Below are positions 1 through 8,869 of a stretch of 64,000 nt of DNA, piece after piece. Position 1 is the stretch's first letter. Each line of letters opens with the position of its first letter. Origin of the DNA: Micromonospora chokoriensis. Its GTDB lineage: Bacteria; Actinomycetota; Actinomycetes; Mycobacteriales; Micromonosporaceae. The notes under the pieces were generated by a model that searched no databases, was not told the DNA's origin, and saw only the letters and a list, made by a program, of their open reading frames with translations. The position numbers and the translations under genes are program-made. Where the stretch lies: assembly GCF_900091505.1 (NCBI RefSeq), contig NZ_LT607409.1, forward strand, positions 4,898,001 through 4,962,000. The letters run 5' to 3'.

Positions 1-185
1 TGCGCCGACCGTACCTGCACCTGGCGGTGGTGGACGGCAGCAGCGCGCAGGCCCAGCCGGGCGGGACTGACCTGCACGCCGAGGGTGGCCGGGGGCTGAT
101 GCTGGTCCGGGAACTGGCCCAGCGTTGGGGCAGCGTGCCGGCCGGTCAGGGCAAGGCTGTCTGGGCGATGCTGCCGGCAACCTGA
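1..185 (+). CDS. Anti-sigma-type ATP-binding protein (HATPase_c), C-terminal end only
   Basis: The gene enters from the left edge, so only the last 60 residues are visible; the reading frame starts at base 3 and stops with TGA at 183-185. The visible part contains GRGLMLVRELAQRWG, the glycine-rich ATP-lid motif and following helix of the GHKL/HATPase_c domain found in RsbW/SpoIIAB-type serine kinases and anti-sigma factors. Such proteins bind ATP, hold a SigB/F-type sigma factor, and phosphorylate a STAS antagonist. A SigB/F-type sigma gene fused to STAS lies 2.2 kb downstream on the other strand, so a functional link is possible but is only inferred. The start, promoter and full domain layout lie outside the window. 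Confidence 0.7.
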   Translation, partial: RRPYLHLAVVDGSSAQAQPGGTDLHAEGGRGLMLVRELAQRWGSVPAGQGKAVWAMLPAT

Positions 186-309
186 GTGTTCGGGCGCTTG
201 CGCCCGGTACCAGCGATCTGACCGAATTTACCGCTCTGGCCTGGTTACATGGTGCAAGGGTCGGGTAGGCACGCCCGTCCTTTCTGCCGTCACGACGGGG
301 TGAGCAGCC

Positions 310-2301
310 ATGCCCAAGCGGGTAACCACGGAACCCGGTCGCGACCGGGGCCCGGCGATCCTGGCACCGGCCCGGTTCGGGGGGTTCCCGGGAGCGGTAC
401 GAGCACCGGTCCCCGGCAACTCGTTGATCAAGTTCCTGGCCACGACCGACCACAAACAGATCGGCCTGCTGTACCTGCTCACCTCCTTCGGGTTCTTCGT
501 GGTGGCCGGGCTGCAGGCGATGGTGATGCGCGCGGAGCTGGCCCGACCGGGGATGCAGTTCCTCTCCCCCGAGCAGTACAACCAGTTGTTCACCTCGCAC
601 GGCGCGGTGATGCTGCTGCTGTTCGCCACACCTGCGGCGTTCGGGTTCGCCAACTTCATCGTGCCGATCCAGATCGGCGCGCCGGACGTGTCGTTCCCCC
701 GCCTCAACGCGCTCGCCTACTGGCTGTACCTGTTCGGCGGGCTCATGGTCATCGCCGGGTTCATCACGCCGGGGGGTTCGGCGGACTTCGGCTGGACCGC
801 GTACAGCCCGCTCAGCGATGTGGACCACAGCCCCGGCGTGGGCGCGAACATGTGGGTGCTCGGCCTGGTCGTCTCCGGCCTGGGCACCATCCTCGGCGCG
901 GTCAACCTGATCACCACGATCCTCACCCTGCGCGCGCCTGGGATGACCATGTTCCGGATGCCGATCTTCACCTGGAACATGCTGTTCACCAGCGTTCTGG
1001 TGATCCTCGTCTTCCCGCTGCTGGCCGCCGCGCTGCTGGCGCTGTCGGCCGACCGGTTGCTCAACGCGCACGTGTACGACCCGGCGACCGGCGGGCCGAT
1101 GCTCTGGCAACACCTGTTCTGGTTCTTCGGCCATCCCGAGGTGTACATCATCGCGTTGCCGTTCTTCGGCATCATCACCGAGATCATCCCGGTGTTCTCC
1201 CGTAAGCCGCTCTTCGGCTACACCGGGATCGTGCTGGCCACCGTCGCGATCACCGTGCTGTCCATGACGGTGTGGGCGCACCACATGTTCGCCACCGGCC
1301 AGGTACTGCTGCCGTTCTTCAGCATCCTCAGCTATCTGATCGCGGTGCCGACCGGTGTGAAGTTCTTCAACTGGATCGGCACCATGTGGAAGGGCCAACT
1401 CACCTTCGAGACGCCGATGCTGTTCGCCATCGGCTTCCTCGTCACCTTCCTGCTCGGTGGTCTCACCGGGGTGCTGCTGGCCAGCCCGCCGGCCGACTGG
1501 CACACCCACGACAGCTACTTCGTGGTGGCGCACTTCCACTACGTGGTGTTCGGCACCGTGGTCTTCGCCCTGTTCGGCGGCTACTACTTCTGGTGGCCGA
1601 AGATGACCGGGCGACTGCTCGACGAGCGACTCGGCAAGGCGCACTTCTGGACGATGTTCATCGGCTTCCACGGCACCTTCCTGGTGCACCACTGGCTGGG
1701 CAGCGAGGGCATGCCGCGCCGCTACGCCGACTACCTGCCCACCGACGGTTTCACCACACTGAACACGATCTCCAGCATCTTCGCCTTCATCCTCGGGCTG
1801 TCCACCCTGTTCTTCATCTACAACGCGTGGAAGTCCTGGCGGTACGGGGCGGTGGTGACCGTCGACGACCCGTGGGGCTTCGGCAACTCGTTGGAGTGGG
1901 CCACCAGTTGCCCTCCCCCGCTGCGCAACTTCGACCGGATGCCGCGGATCCGGTCCGAGCGTCCCGCGTTCGACCTGAAGTACGGCCCGCTCGTCGCCGA
2001 CCTGGGCCGGGACCTCCCGCAGCGCACCACGAAGCCGCCGCAGCAGTTCGCCGAGGAGTTGCGGTTGGAGCACCACGCCCCGGAGTCGCCGGCCGCCGAG
2101 GGCGCGCACGGCGCCCGCGAGGCCGCCGAGTTCCAGCCGGCGCCGCGCTCCGGCGCGCGCCCCGTGGACGTGCCGGAACCCGAGGGGATACGGCGTCCGA
2201 GCTTCGAGCAGAGCGACGCGCCCGAGGACAGCGAGGACGCGCCCAAGCCGCACGAGCGCTGGCGTCACCCGCACAGCGACGACAACCCCGAAGAACGCTG
2301 A
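310..2301 (+). CDS. ctaD: Cytochrome c oxidase subunit I (aa3-type), with long C-terminal tail
   Basis: This is the catalytic subunit of the haem-copper oxidase that reduces oxygen to water and pumps protons across the membrane. Visible ligands are H97 (low-spin haem), H275 and Y279 in GHPEVY (CuB with the crosslinked tyrosine), H324/H325 in WAHHMF (CuB), and H408 and H410 in AHFHY (haem a3 and haem a). D126 in GAPD and K351 in PTGVK match the D- and K-pathway residues. There are about twelve membrane segments up to residue ~505. The protein is 663 residues long, about 80-100 more than usual; the extra C-terminus is hydrophilic, rich in Pro, Glu and Arg, and probably cytoplasmic. No ctaC, ctaE or assembly gene is adjacent, so this is an orphan copy. 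The start ATG follows a GGGGTGAG ribosome site. A strong hairpin follows the stop. Confidence 0.95.
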   Translation: MPKRVTTEPGRDRGPAILAPARFGGFPGAVRAPVPGNSLIKFLATTDHKQIGLLYLLTSFGFFVVAGLQAMVMRAELARPGMQFLSPEQYNQLFTSHGAVMLLLFATPAAFGFANFIVPIQIGAPDVSFPRLNALAYWLYLFGGLMVIAGFITPGGSADFGWTAYSPLSDVDHSPGVGANMWVLGLVVSGLGTILGAVNLITTILTLRAPGMTMFRMPIFTWNMLFTSVLVILVFPLLAAALLALSADRLLNAHVYDPATGGPMLWQHLFWFFGHPEVYIIALPFFGIITEIIPVFSRKPLFGYTGIVLATVAITVLSMTVWAHHMFATGQVLLPFFSILSYLIAVPTGVKFFNWIGTMWKGQLTFETPMLFAIGFLVTFLLGGLTGVLLASPPADWHTHDSYFVVAHFHYVVFGTVVFALFGGYYFWWPKMTGRLLDERLGKAHFWTMFIGFHGTFLVHHWLGSEGMPRRYADYLPTDGFTTLNTISSIFAFILGLSTLFFIYNAWKSWRYGAVVTVDDPWGFGNSLEWATSCPPPLRNFDRMPRIRSERPAFDLKYGPLVADLGRDLPQRTTKPPQQFAEELRLEHHAPESPAAEGAHGAREAAEFQPAPRSGARPVDVPEPEGIRRPSFEQSDAPEDSEDAPKPHERWRHPHSDDNPEER

Positions 2302-2315
2302 CCGGCGTACGCCGA

Positions 2316-2346
2316 GAGGGCCGACACCCGGCGGGTGTCGGCCCTC
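2316..2346 (+). terminator. Rho-independent-type hairpin after ctaD
   Basis: A perfect 13-bp inverted repeat (GAGGGCCGACACC at 2316-2328 and its complement at 2334-2346) with a 5-nt loop starts 14 bp after the ctaD stop. There is no long U run, as is usual in high-GC actinobacteria. It lies between convergent genes and can serve both strands. Confidence 0.8.
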
Positions 2347-2427
2347 GTCGTTCGTGTTCCCGACCGCGGCGTTCCGTTCGAGGGCCGGCTGGCGCCATCC
2401 CGGCGGCGGATCAGTTCCTGCGTCGAC

Positions 2428-3570
2428 TCAGTCCCGGGCGGGGGCCAGGCCGGCGGCGGTGAGCGAGCGGCGTACCGCGGGCTGGACCCGGGTGAGCCGC
2501 AGCGGCACCCCGGTCCGCTCCGCGGCGTCCCGTCCGGCCATCAGGGCAGCGATCCCACCGGCGTCGAACCCACCCGCGCCGACCAGGTCGACCACCACCT
2601 CGCTGGGCTGGCCGGTGACGGCCTCCAGCATGGCCCGGCGCAGTTGGTCCGCGCCGTCGCGGTCGATCTCGCCGCCGACCTCGACCACCACCCGGTCGCC
2701 GTTCTGCTTGACCGAGATCCGGGTCTTGCCCGGGTCGGGTTCGGCCGCGCCGTTCTGCCACGGCGGCGGCGCGTCGGCGAGCATGGCCTGACGCAGCCAG
2801 GTGAGCGCGCGCGACAGCAATCGGGACACGTGCATCTGCGAGATGCCGAACCGGGCGGCGATCTCCGCCTGGGTCTGGTTGCCGTAGAAGCGCATGGCCA
2901 GGATGCGCCGCTCCCGCCAGGGCAGTCGGTGCAACAGACCGCTCACCGTGACCCGGTCGTCGACCGACTCCAGCGCGTTGTCCGATTCGCCGACCAGGTC
3001 ACCGAACTCCGCCGAGCTCTCCCCGCCCACCGGGGCGTTGAGCGAGGCCGGGCTGTAGCCGGCCGCCGATTCCAGCGCGGCGAGGATCTCCTCCTCCGGG
3101 GTCTCCAGTCGGGCGGACAGTTCGGCCACCGACGGGGCCCGGGACAGTTCGCTGGTCAGCGCGGCCGTCGCCTGTCCCACCTCGAGGATCAGGTCCCGCA
3201 GCCGGCGGGGCACGTGCACGCCCCAGGTGCGGTCCCGGAAATGCCGTTTGATCTCGCCCACGATGGTGATCGCGGCGTACGCGGTGAAGGACCCCCGTTC
3301 CGGGTCATACCGGTCGACGGCGTTGACCAGCCCCAGCCGGGCCACCTGCTCCAGGTCCTCCAGGGGCTCCCCACGACCCCGGTACCGGCGGGCCAGCCGC
3401 CCGGCGAAGGGCAACGCGAAGCGCACCAGGTCGTCGCGGGCCTCCCCCCGACGCTCCGGCGGCAGCCCTTCGATCCGGGCCGCGTACGCGAGTGCCGCCG
3501 CGTCGAGGTCCTCCAGACCCCGATCGGTGGGTGGTGGTGTGGTCGTGGTCGTACTCGTCTGTCCGAACAT
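2428..3570 (-). CDS. SigB/F/G-type RNA polymerase sigma factor fused to a C-terminal STAS domain
   Basis: This is an alternative sigma factor of 380 residues. Residues ~25-105 carry region 2 (DLEQVARLGLVNAVDRYDP, core and -10 binding), the middle is region 3, and ~215-265 is region 4 (TQAEIAARFGISQMHVSRLL helix-turn-helix). After a short linker, ~285-375 form a STAS fold like the anti-sigma antagonists SpoIIAA/RsbV. In the STAS loop the usual DSSG is DAGG, so the phosphorylated serine is absent. I chose the ATG at 3570 because GGGAGG lies 5 bases upstream; a longer reading to 3636 has no such site. SigB/F factors normally have a separate anti-sigma kinase and antagonist; here the antagonist-like domain is part of the sigma factor. 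Its role in the stress response is inferred. Confidence 0.88.
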   Translation of the reverse strand: MFGQTSTTTTTPPPTDRGLEDLDAAALAYAARIEGLPPERRGEARDDLVRFALPFAGRLARRYRGRGEPLEDLEQVARLGLVNAVDRYDPERGSFTAYAAITIVGEIKRHFRDRTWGVHVPRRLRDLILEVGQATAALTSELSRAPSVAELSARLETPEEEILAALESAAGYSPASLNAPVGGESSAEFGDLVGESDNALESVDDRVTVSGLLHRLPWRERRILAMRFYGNQTQAEIAARFGISQMHVSRLLSRALTWLRQAMLADAPPPWQNGAAEPDPGKTRISVKQNGDRVVVEVGGEIDRDGADQLRRAMLEAVTGQPSEVVVDLVGAGGFDAGGIAALMAGRDAAERTGVPLRLTRVQPAVRRSLTAAGLAPARD

Positions 3571-3793
3571 CCGCGCCTCCCTCAGGAAGGTCCCCCGCCC
3601 GGATCGGGAAACCGGTCGTGCGCGTGGTCGAGCCACGCACCGGGCCGGAAAAGTGGGTCAGTGACTGGGATGCCAGCGGGCGACAACGCGTCCACGCAGC
3701 GCAATCAGGCCGTCGCAGCCAGCGATGTTCCCGCTCCGTAGGTACTCAATCACGGGACCCCGGGTTCGCGAGGATGTTTCGGCGTGCTCCGTC

Positions 3794-5236
3794 TCAGGAG
3801 ACCGACAACCCCTGGTGGCCGCCGCTGTCGCTGAGCGCGGCGAGGGCCTCGTCGGCCCGCAGCGGGGGCGGGACGGGCAGGTCGTACGGCTGGGCACGCA
3901 GGACCTCGGTGGCCCGGCGGGTGGGCACGGACGTCACCGGGTAGCCGCGCGCGGTGGTCCGGTCCAACGCCCGACGCCGCTGCCCGAATCCGGCCACGGC
4001 CAGCCACTGCGGCAGCCCGGCCAGGGCGGGTGAGCGCATCCCGGGCGGCTCGGGCAGCACGTCCACCGAGCTGAACGCCTCGCTGCCGGCCAGCCACCAC
4101 TCGGCCTCGTCGACGCTGCGGCGGGTGGCGTTCTCGCACCAGTACGGCACCAGCCCGGCCCGCATCACCTGCCACGGGTCGAGCAGACGCCCGCACTCCA
4201 CCACCAGCCGGTTCCCGGTCTTCCCGGCGGCGCGCAGCCACCGCCGGTACAGGTCGGCGACGCCGGCGCTCAGCGCCGCCGGGCGAGGCACCAGCACCCG
4301 GCGCAGTGGGTGCTGGTGGCGCGTCGACCAGTCCCGCGCGGCCGTCTCGAAGCCCTCGTCGACGCCGTGCTCGGCGGCGCCGGACGACACGGTCACCTCC
4401 GGCGGCGCCCACCGGGCCGCGTCGCCGCCGGCGGAGCGCAGCACCTGTCGCAGCGCGTGGCTGTCCGGGTGGAAGTCCACCGGGTCGAGCCCGCTGGCCG
4501 GGCAGCCGACCTGGAAGCTGCGCCCCGGACCGATTTCCAGGACCGGCCAGGTTCGCGCGTCGCGGACCAGCAGCACGGGGGCGCCGGGGAGCAGCCGGTC
4601 GGCCAGAAACCGCGTGTACGCGGCCGGCAGGGCCCTCCACGAGGCAGCCAGCGCGACGGTGGCCCCGGTCAGCGGGCCGCGGCTGGCCGGGCAGTGCACC
4701 TGCCGCAGGTGCAGGTCGGCGTTGCCGGCGAGCAGCCGGGTGGCCAGTGCCGCACCGTGTTCCAGGGCGTCCGCCGGGCGGTCCACCGCGCCGTCGGACC
4801 AGTGCACGGTCATCTCGAAGCCGGCCGGCAGCCAGGGCACGCCGAGAGCCACCGCCAGGTGCGCCAGGCCACCGTGCGGAGAGCCGATCAGCACCCCGGG
4901 GTAGCGCCGGCGGGGGTACTGGTCGACGAACCAGCGGGCGACCCGGGCGGCGTCCACCTCGTCGACCTGGGCGACGGTGAGCGCGACCCGTCCGGCGGCC
5001 CGGGTGACCGCGGCCCGGCGTACCGGTTCCGGAGCCCCGGGGAAGCGCGACGTGGGCCCGGTGTGCCCGAGGTCGGCGCAGTCCGCGCCGCGCAGCGCCC
5101 GGGCGGTGGCGGCGACCAGCACCCGGGCCGCGCTGCCCGCGGCCACGACCCGGTCGCCGGCCAGGCCGGCGCCATCGGCCGTGAGCCCCTTGTGCACCTT
5201 GTGCACCGGCCCCACCTTGCCTCGTTCGCTCACCAC
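3794..5236 (-). CDS. Conserved hypothetical protein, ~480 residues
   Basis: I do not recognise this protein. It is about 480 residues, without signal peptide or membrane segments, rich in Ala, Arg and Trp, and with clear GC3-biased coding. Visible blocks include a GSPHGGLAHLAVALGVPWLP stretch near residues 115-135 and a C-terminal half with LYRRWLRAAGKTGNR and AEWWLAGSEAF. The frame stays open up to 5644, but the upstream part is antisense to the CDGSH gene and does not look protein-like. I therefore place the start at GTG 5236 (next GTG 5233); neither has a strong ribosome site. The gene is divergent from the CDGSH gene and near the di-iron/TPP operon. Confidence 0.55.
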   Translation of the reverse strand: MVSERGKVGPVHKVHKGLTADGAGLAGDRVVAAGSAARVLVAATARALRGADCADLGHTGPTSRFPGAPEPVRRAAVTRAAGRVALTVAQVDEVDAARVARWFVDQYPRRRYPGVLIGSPHGGLAHLAVALGVPWLPAGFEMTVHWSDGAVDRPADALEHGAALATRLLAGNADLHLRQVHCPASRGPLTGATVALAASWRALPAAYTRFLADRLLPGAPVLLVRDARTWPVLEIGPGRSFQVGCPASGLDPVDFHPDSHALRQVLRSAGGDAARWAPPEVTVSSGAAEHGVDEGFETAARDWSTRHQHPLRRVLVPRPAALSAGVADLYRRWLRAAGKTGNRLVVECGRLLDPWQVMRAGLVPYWCENATRRSVDEAEWWLAGSEAFSSVDVLPEPPGMRSPALAGLPQWLAVAGFGQRRRALDRTTARGYPVTSVPTRRATEVLRAQPYDLPVPPPLRADEALAALSDSGGHQGLSVS

Positions 5237-5381
5237 GCGGCCCGGCTTCCCGTCCCGATGGGGTTCAAACGGGGCATCACCCACCCGGCGGCACATTCCG
5301 CAGGTCAGAGGGGTGCGCCGCTCATCAATGGCGTTCGGTCGCTCGGGTTTCGGCGGTGCCAGGGCGGGCACTTCCGGGTCC

Positions 5382-5612
5382 ATGGGCACCGACGACACCA
5401 GCGAGCCAGCCGCCGCCACGATCACCCCGTACGAGGACGGACCGTTGCTGGTCCGGGGTGACTTCGCGTTGGTCACCCCGGACGGCGAGCGGATCGACGC
5501 GCGCCGGGGCACTGTGGCGCTGTGCCGGTGCGGCAGGTCGGCGCTCAAGCCGTTCTGCGACGGCACCCACAAGGCGATCCGGTTCCGGGCGGGCACCACC
5601 CGCGAGGGCTGA
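5382..5612 (+). CDS. CDGSH iron-sulfur domain protein
   Basis: This 76-residue protein consists of one CDGSH domain. The cluster ligands are C48, C50, C59 and H63 in CRCGRSALKPFCDGTH, matching the family pattern C-X-C-X2-S/T-X3-P-X-C-D-G-S/A/T-H that binds a [2Fe-2S] cluster with three Cys and one His (mitoNEET type). The family is thought to act in redox sensing or iron-sulfur transfer. The start ATG at 5382 gives a domain of normal length for bacterial single-CDGSH proteins. In this window it sits close to a haem-oxygenase-fold di-iron enzyme gene, a combination I believe is common in actinobacteria, so the two may act together. Confidence 0.9.
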   Translation: MGTDDTSEPAAATITPYEDGPLLVRGDFALVTPDGERIDARRGTVALCRCGRSALKPFCDGTHKAIRFRAGTTREG

Positions 5613-5742
5613 CGACCCGACGCCACATCACGCTCCGAGAGCACGCTCCGGCAGGCCCGACCAGCACACCGCCGCCCTCTTCTCCACGCCTGCCCTGCTC
5701 AGCGCCGGCTCGCCGTCCGGACCCCATCCCCCACTCTCGCCA

Positions 5743-5813
5743 CCTTTGCTCTGCACCCATCCCTGCACCAGGCACGGTCCGTAACCGTCGCCTCGGTGGG
5801 TGCAGAGCAAAGG
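5743..5813. repeat. Perfect 17-bp inverted repeat
   Basis: CCTTTGCTCTGCACCCA at 5743-5759 is repeated as its exact reverse complement at 5797-5813, with a 37-nt spacer. It lies between the convergent ends of the CDGSH gene and the di-iron enzyme gene. It could be a large terminator hairpin or a dispersed genomic palindrome; only this pair is present in the window. Confidence 0.75.
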
Positions 5814-5867
5814 ACGATGCAGGGACCCCACGTCCGAGGCGGCGGCGATACCTCACCAGCTCCCAGC

Positions 5868-5918
5868 GCGCGGCACCGCCGACAGCGCACAGCGGCGCGG
5901 CACCGCGGACAGCGCACA
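5868..5918. repeat. Two direct 24-bp repeats
   Basis: Two near-identical copies (5868-5891 and 5895-5918; motif GCGCGGCACCGC, then C or G, then GACAGCGCACA) lie in the 346-bp gap between the CDGSH gene and the di-iron enzyme gene. Nothing else is visible in this gap apart from the 17-bp inverted repeat upstream. Confidence 0.6.
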
Positions 5919-5958
5919 TCAGCGCGGCCAGCGCGCGGCAGCGCGGGCGGCGGGCTGG

Positions 5959-7065
5959 TCAGACGAGCGCGGTCGGGGCCGGCGGGGCGACCGCGGCCGG
6001 TGGGGTCGACGCGACGAGCGGAACGGTCGGCGGCAGGGCCGGCGGAGCAGGTGGCCGCAGGGAACTGCGACCGGCGGCCCAACTGTCCAGCAGATGCGCG
6101 GCGAACAACCGGTCCAGCGCGAGCCCGGCCGCCGCGCCGAACAGCACGTCGGGGGCGAGGGCCGGCTCGACGGCGACCAGTCCGCCGCACATGTCGTGGG
6201 CGGCGATCTGTTCGTGCACCGCGTCGGCTTCGACGTGCTCGTCGTAGAAGCGGGTGGCCACCTCGTCGAAGCCCAGCCGGCGCAGTCCGTTGCCGTAGCG
6301 ACGGTTCGGCAACGAGGAGGTCATCTCGAACGCGGCGAGGTGTCCCAGCAGCGCCCCGCGCAGTCGCCGGTGCAGCCCGAACAGCGACATCAGGTTGTTG
6401 GTCGCCAGGGTCACCGCCGGTACGGCGTCCAGGTGGGCGGCGTACCCGACGTCCAACCCGAGCCGGTCGAGGGTGCGCCGGAACAGTTCGGCGTGCATCC
6501 GGTCCAGCCGGCCGTTGCCGTACTCGTCGGTCTGGATCTCCACGAGCGCGGCCTTGGCCGGGCCGCCGAGGCGGGGCAGCGCCCAACTGTGCGGGTCCGC
6601 CTCGCGCAGGTGGTACACCGACCGGTGTACGACGAACTCGCGGAACTGGGCGAGGTCGGCGCGTCGCTGGAGGTTGGCGGCCAGCGACGGTCCGTCGTCG
6701 GCCGCGACCACCTCGACCAGGCCGGCGGCCACCCCGGCGGCGGGCACCACCGGCGTGCCGACCAGCCGGCGCAGCGCCGCCTCGAAGAGCCGTTCGCAGT
6801 GGACGCGCAGGGCGAGCAGCGTCGGCTGCCACTCCCACGACTCGTCGACACCGAACCAGCCCCGGTAGTGCAACTCGTAGCAGAGGAACAGGGTCAGCTG
6901 AAGGTCCTCGTCGGTGACCGGGTCCGCCGGGTCCAGGTCGACGCCGAGACCGGGCGGCAGGTCGTGCGGCGGACGCCGCAGGGCCTCGACCACCGCCGCG
7001 GAGAGCGGGCCGCGCGGCCGCGGAAGGGTCGCGGGACCGTAGCGGCGGTCAGCGGGCTCGGACAT
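5959..7065 (-). CDS. Iron-containing redox enzyme family protein (haem-oxygenase-like di-iron fold)
   Basis: This 368-residue protein belongs to the haem-oxygenase-like, non-haem di-iron family. Candidate metal ligands are E64, H147 or H152, E177 in VEIQTDEYG, E247 in FEMTSS, and H277, D281 and H284 in DEHVEADAVHE. These are spaced over successive helices as in the family's helical bundle. Members use iron and oxygen on various substrates; the substrate here is not evident. A Pro/Ala-rich tail of about 35 residues ends the protein. The start ATG at 7065 has GGAGG four bases upstream. It is the last gene of a minus-strand run after the TPP enzyme (49-bp gap) and probably shares its transcript. 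Confidence 0.85.
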   Translation of the reverse strand: MSEPADRRYGPATLPRPRGPLSAAVVEALRRPPHDLPPGLGVDLDPADPVTDEDLQLTLFLCYELHYRGWFGVDESWEWQPTLLALRVHCERLFEAALRRLVGTPVVPAAGVAAGLVEVVAADDGPSLAANLQRRADLAQFREFVVHRSVYHLREADPHSWALPRLGGPAKAALVEIQTDEYGNGRLDRMHAELFRRTLDRLGLDVGYAAHLDAVPAVTLATNNLMSLFGLHRRLRGALLGHLAAFEMTSSLPNRRYGNGLRRLGFDEVATRFYDEHVEADAVHEQIAAHDMCGGLVAVEPALAPDVLFGAAAGLALDRLFAAHLLDSWAAGRSSLRPPAPPALPPTVPLVASTPPAAVAPPAPTALV

Positions 7066-7114
7066 GGGACCTCCAGCGTCGTCGGGCCGCTTCTGATGCC
7101 CTGGCCAGGGGCGA

Positions 7115-8869
7115 CTAAACGACGTCCTGGGCGTTCGCGGTGACCTCCACCTGCTCCCGGACCTTCCGGGCGGGAGCCCCGTCGGCGTACAGGCCCCGCA
7201 GGTCGGCGAACGCCGGCTCCGGCGGCGCCAACGACACCGCCGGGTCGACGACCGCCTCCAGTACGCAGGGACGGTCCGCCGCGAGGGCCTCGTCCCAGGC
7301 GGCTCCGACCAGCTCCGGGCGGTCCACCCGCACCCCGTGCAGCCCGAGCAGTCGGGCCCAACCGGCGTACGGGACGTCGGGGCGGCGACGGGTCGAATCG
7401 GACGAGGGCGCCCGCCCACCGCCCATGCCGCTCTGGTCCCGGTTGTTGAGCACCAGCACCACCAGGCGAGGGTCCCGCCACTGCTGCCAGTGGTGGGAGA
7501 CGGTGATCAGCTCGGCGAGCCCGTTGAGCTGCATCGCCCCGTCGCCGACCAACGCGACCACCGGTCGGTCGGGGGCGGCGAGCTTGGCGGCCACCGCGTA
7601 CGGCAGGGCGCAGCCCATCGACCCGAGTGTGCCGCACAGTTGGGCGTTCACCCCCGGTGGCAGGGTGAGGTGCCGGGCGTACCAGTAGAGGACCGAGCCG
7701 ACGTCGACCGCGACGGCTCCGGTGCCCGGCATCCGGGCGGAGAGCTCCTGGAGGACGAGCTGCGGGTTGACCGGGTCGGCGGGCGCGGCGACCCGCTCGG
7801 CGGCGACGTCCCGCCACCGGTCCACCGAGGCCTCCACTGTGGCGCGCCACCGCTGCTCGGGTTGGCCGCGCAGTCGGGTCAGTAGCGCCCGCAGGGTTTC
7901 GGCGGCGTCACCGACGAGCGGGACGTCGGCCGGGTAGCGGGCGCCGATCCGGCGACCGTCGATGTCGATCTGCACCGTGCGGGCCTGTTCCGGCATCGGG
8001 AAGTACTCGGTCCACGGGTCGTTGGTGCCGACCATCAGCAACGTGTCGCAGCCGCCCATCAGTTCGGCCGCCGCCGGGGTGCCCACCTCGCCGAGGACAC
8101 CGGTGTGGAACGGCAGCCGCTCGTCGAGCACCGGCTTGCCCAGCAGTGAGGTGGCCACGCCGGCACCGAGCCGGTCGGCCACCTCGATGATCTCGGGCGC
8201 CGCGTCGCGACCGCCCTGGCCGACCAGGATCGCCACCCGCTGGCCGCCACCGAGCAGTTGGGCGGCGGCGTCGAGGTCCACGTCGTGCGGCAGCACCCGG
8301 GCCAGCGGCTCGCCCGGGGTCGCCGAGACCACCCCGACGGCGGACGGTTGCAGGTCGGGCACCACGGCCTCCTGCAACTGCCGCGGCAGCACCACACAGG
8401 TCGGGCTGCGGGTCGCCGCCGCCGTACGGAACGCCTGGTCCAGCAGTGCCGCCACGTCCTCGGGACTGCGGCCGTACCGGACGAACTGGTTGCACACGTC
8501 CCCGAAGAGCCGGCTCAACCCGATCTCCTGGTGCGCGCCGCCGAGTGGCCCGGCGATGTCCTCCCCGACGATCGCGACCACCGGTTTGCTGTCCAGCTTG
8601 GCGTCGTAGAGGCCGTTGAGCAGTTGGACGGCGCTGGGCCCCTGGGTGGCGAGGCAGACCCCGATGCCGCCGGTGAACTTGGCGTGCCCGGTGGCCATGA
8701 ACGAGGCGGTCTCCTCGTGTCGCGCCGGGACGAACGCCGGTTCGCCGCCGGTGCTCTCCAACGCCTCGACCAACGGGGCGATCGCCGCCCCCGGGTAGCC
8801 GAAGACGCGGGGTACCCGCCAGGCCAGGAGCCGTTCCACCACCAGGTCCGCGACGCGGCGCTCAGCCAT
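7115..8869 (-). CDS. Thiamine-diphosphate-dependent enzyme, pyruvate oxidase/acetolactate synthase-like
   Basis: This is a 584-residue TPP enzyme with the three usual domains: N-terminal pyrimidine-binding (1-170, catalytic glutamate E52 in RHEETASFMA), a central domain (190-320), and C-terminal diphosphate-binding (370-540) with the GDG...N motif (GDGAMQ to LNNRD). Family members decarboxylate 2-oxo acids such as pyruvate. The closest functional type is pyruvate oxidase/dehydrogenase (quinone) rather than biosynthetic IlvB, because no small regulatory subunit gene is nearby; the exact substrate is inferred. Its ATG overlaps the stop of the upstream gene by 8 nt, so translation is coupled. 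The haem-oxygenase-fold gene follows. Confidence 0.87.
   Translation of the reverse strand: MAERRVADLVVERLLAWRVPRVFGYPGAAIAPLVEALESTGGEPAFVPARHEETASFMATGHAKFTGGIGVCLATQGPSAVQLLNGLYDAKLDSKPVVAIVGEDIAGPLGGAHQEIGLSRLFGDVCNQFVRYGRSPEDVAALLDQAFRTAAATRSPTCVVLPRQLQEAVVPDLQPSAVGVVSATPGEPLARVLPHDVDLDAAAQLLGGGQRVAILVGQGGRDAAPEIIEVADRLGAGVATSLLGKPVLDERLPFHTGVLGEVGTPAAAELMGGCDTLLMVGTNDPWTEYFPMPEQARTVQIDIDGRRIGARYPADVPLVGDAAETLRALLTRLRGQPEQRWRATVEASVDRWRDVAAERVAAPADPVNPQLVLQELSARMPGTGAVAVDVGSVLYWYARHLTLPPGVNAQLCGTLGSMGCALPYAVAAKLAAPDRPVVALVGDGAMQLNGLAELITVSHHWQQWRDPRLVVLVLNNRDQSGMGGGRAPSSDSTRRRPDVPYAGWARLLGLHGVRVDRPELVGAAWDEALAADRPCVLEAVVDPAVSLAPPEPAFADLRGLYADGAPARKVREQVEVTANAQDVV

Noticed and set aside
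3570..3636. N-terminal extension of the sigma-STAS protein by 22 codons
   Set aside because: No ribosome site, while ATG 3570 has GGGAGG at the right distance.
5236..5644. N-terminal extension of the ~480-residue hypothetical protein across the CDGSH gene
   Set aside because: This part is antisense to a well-supported CDGSH gene and has no protein-like pattern.
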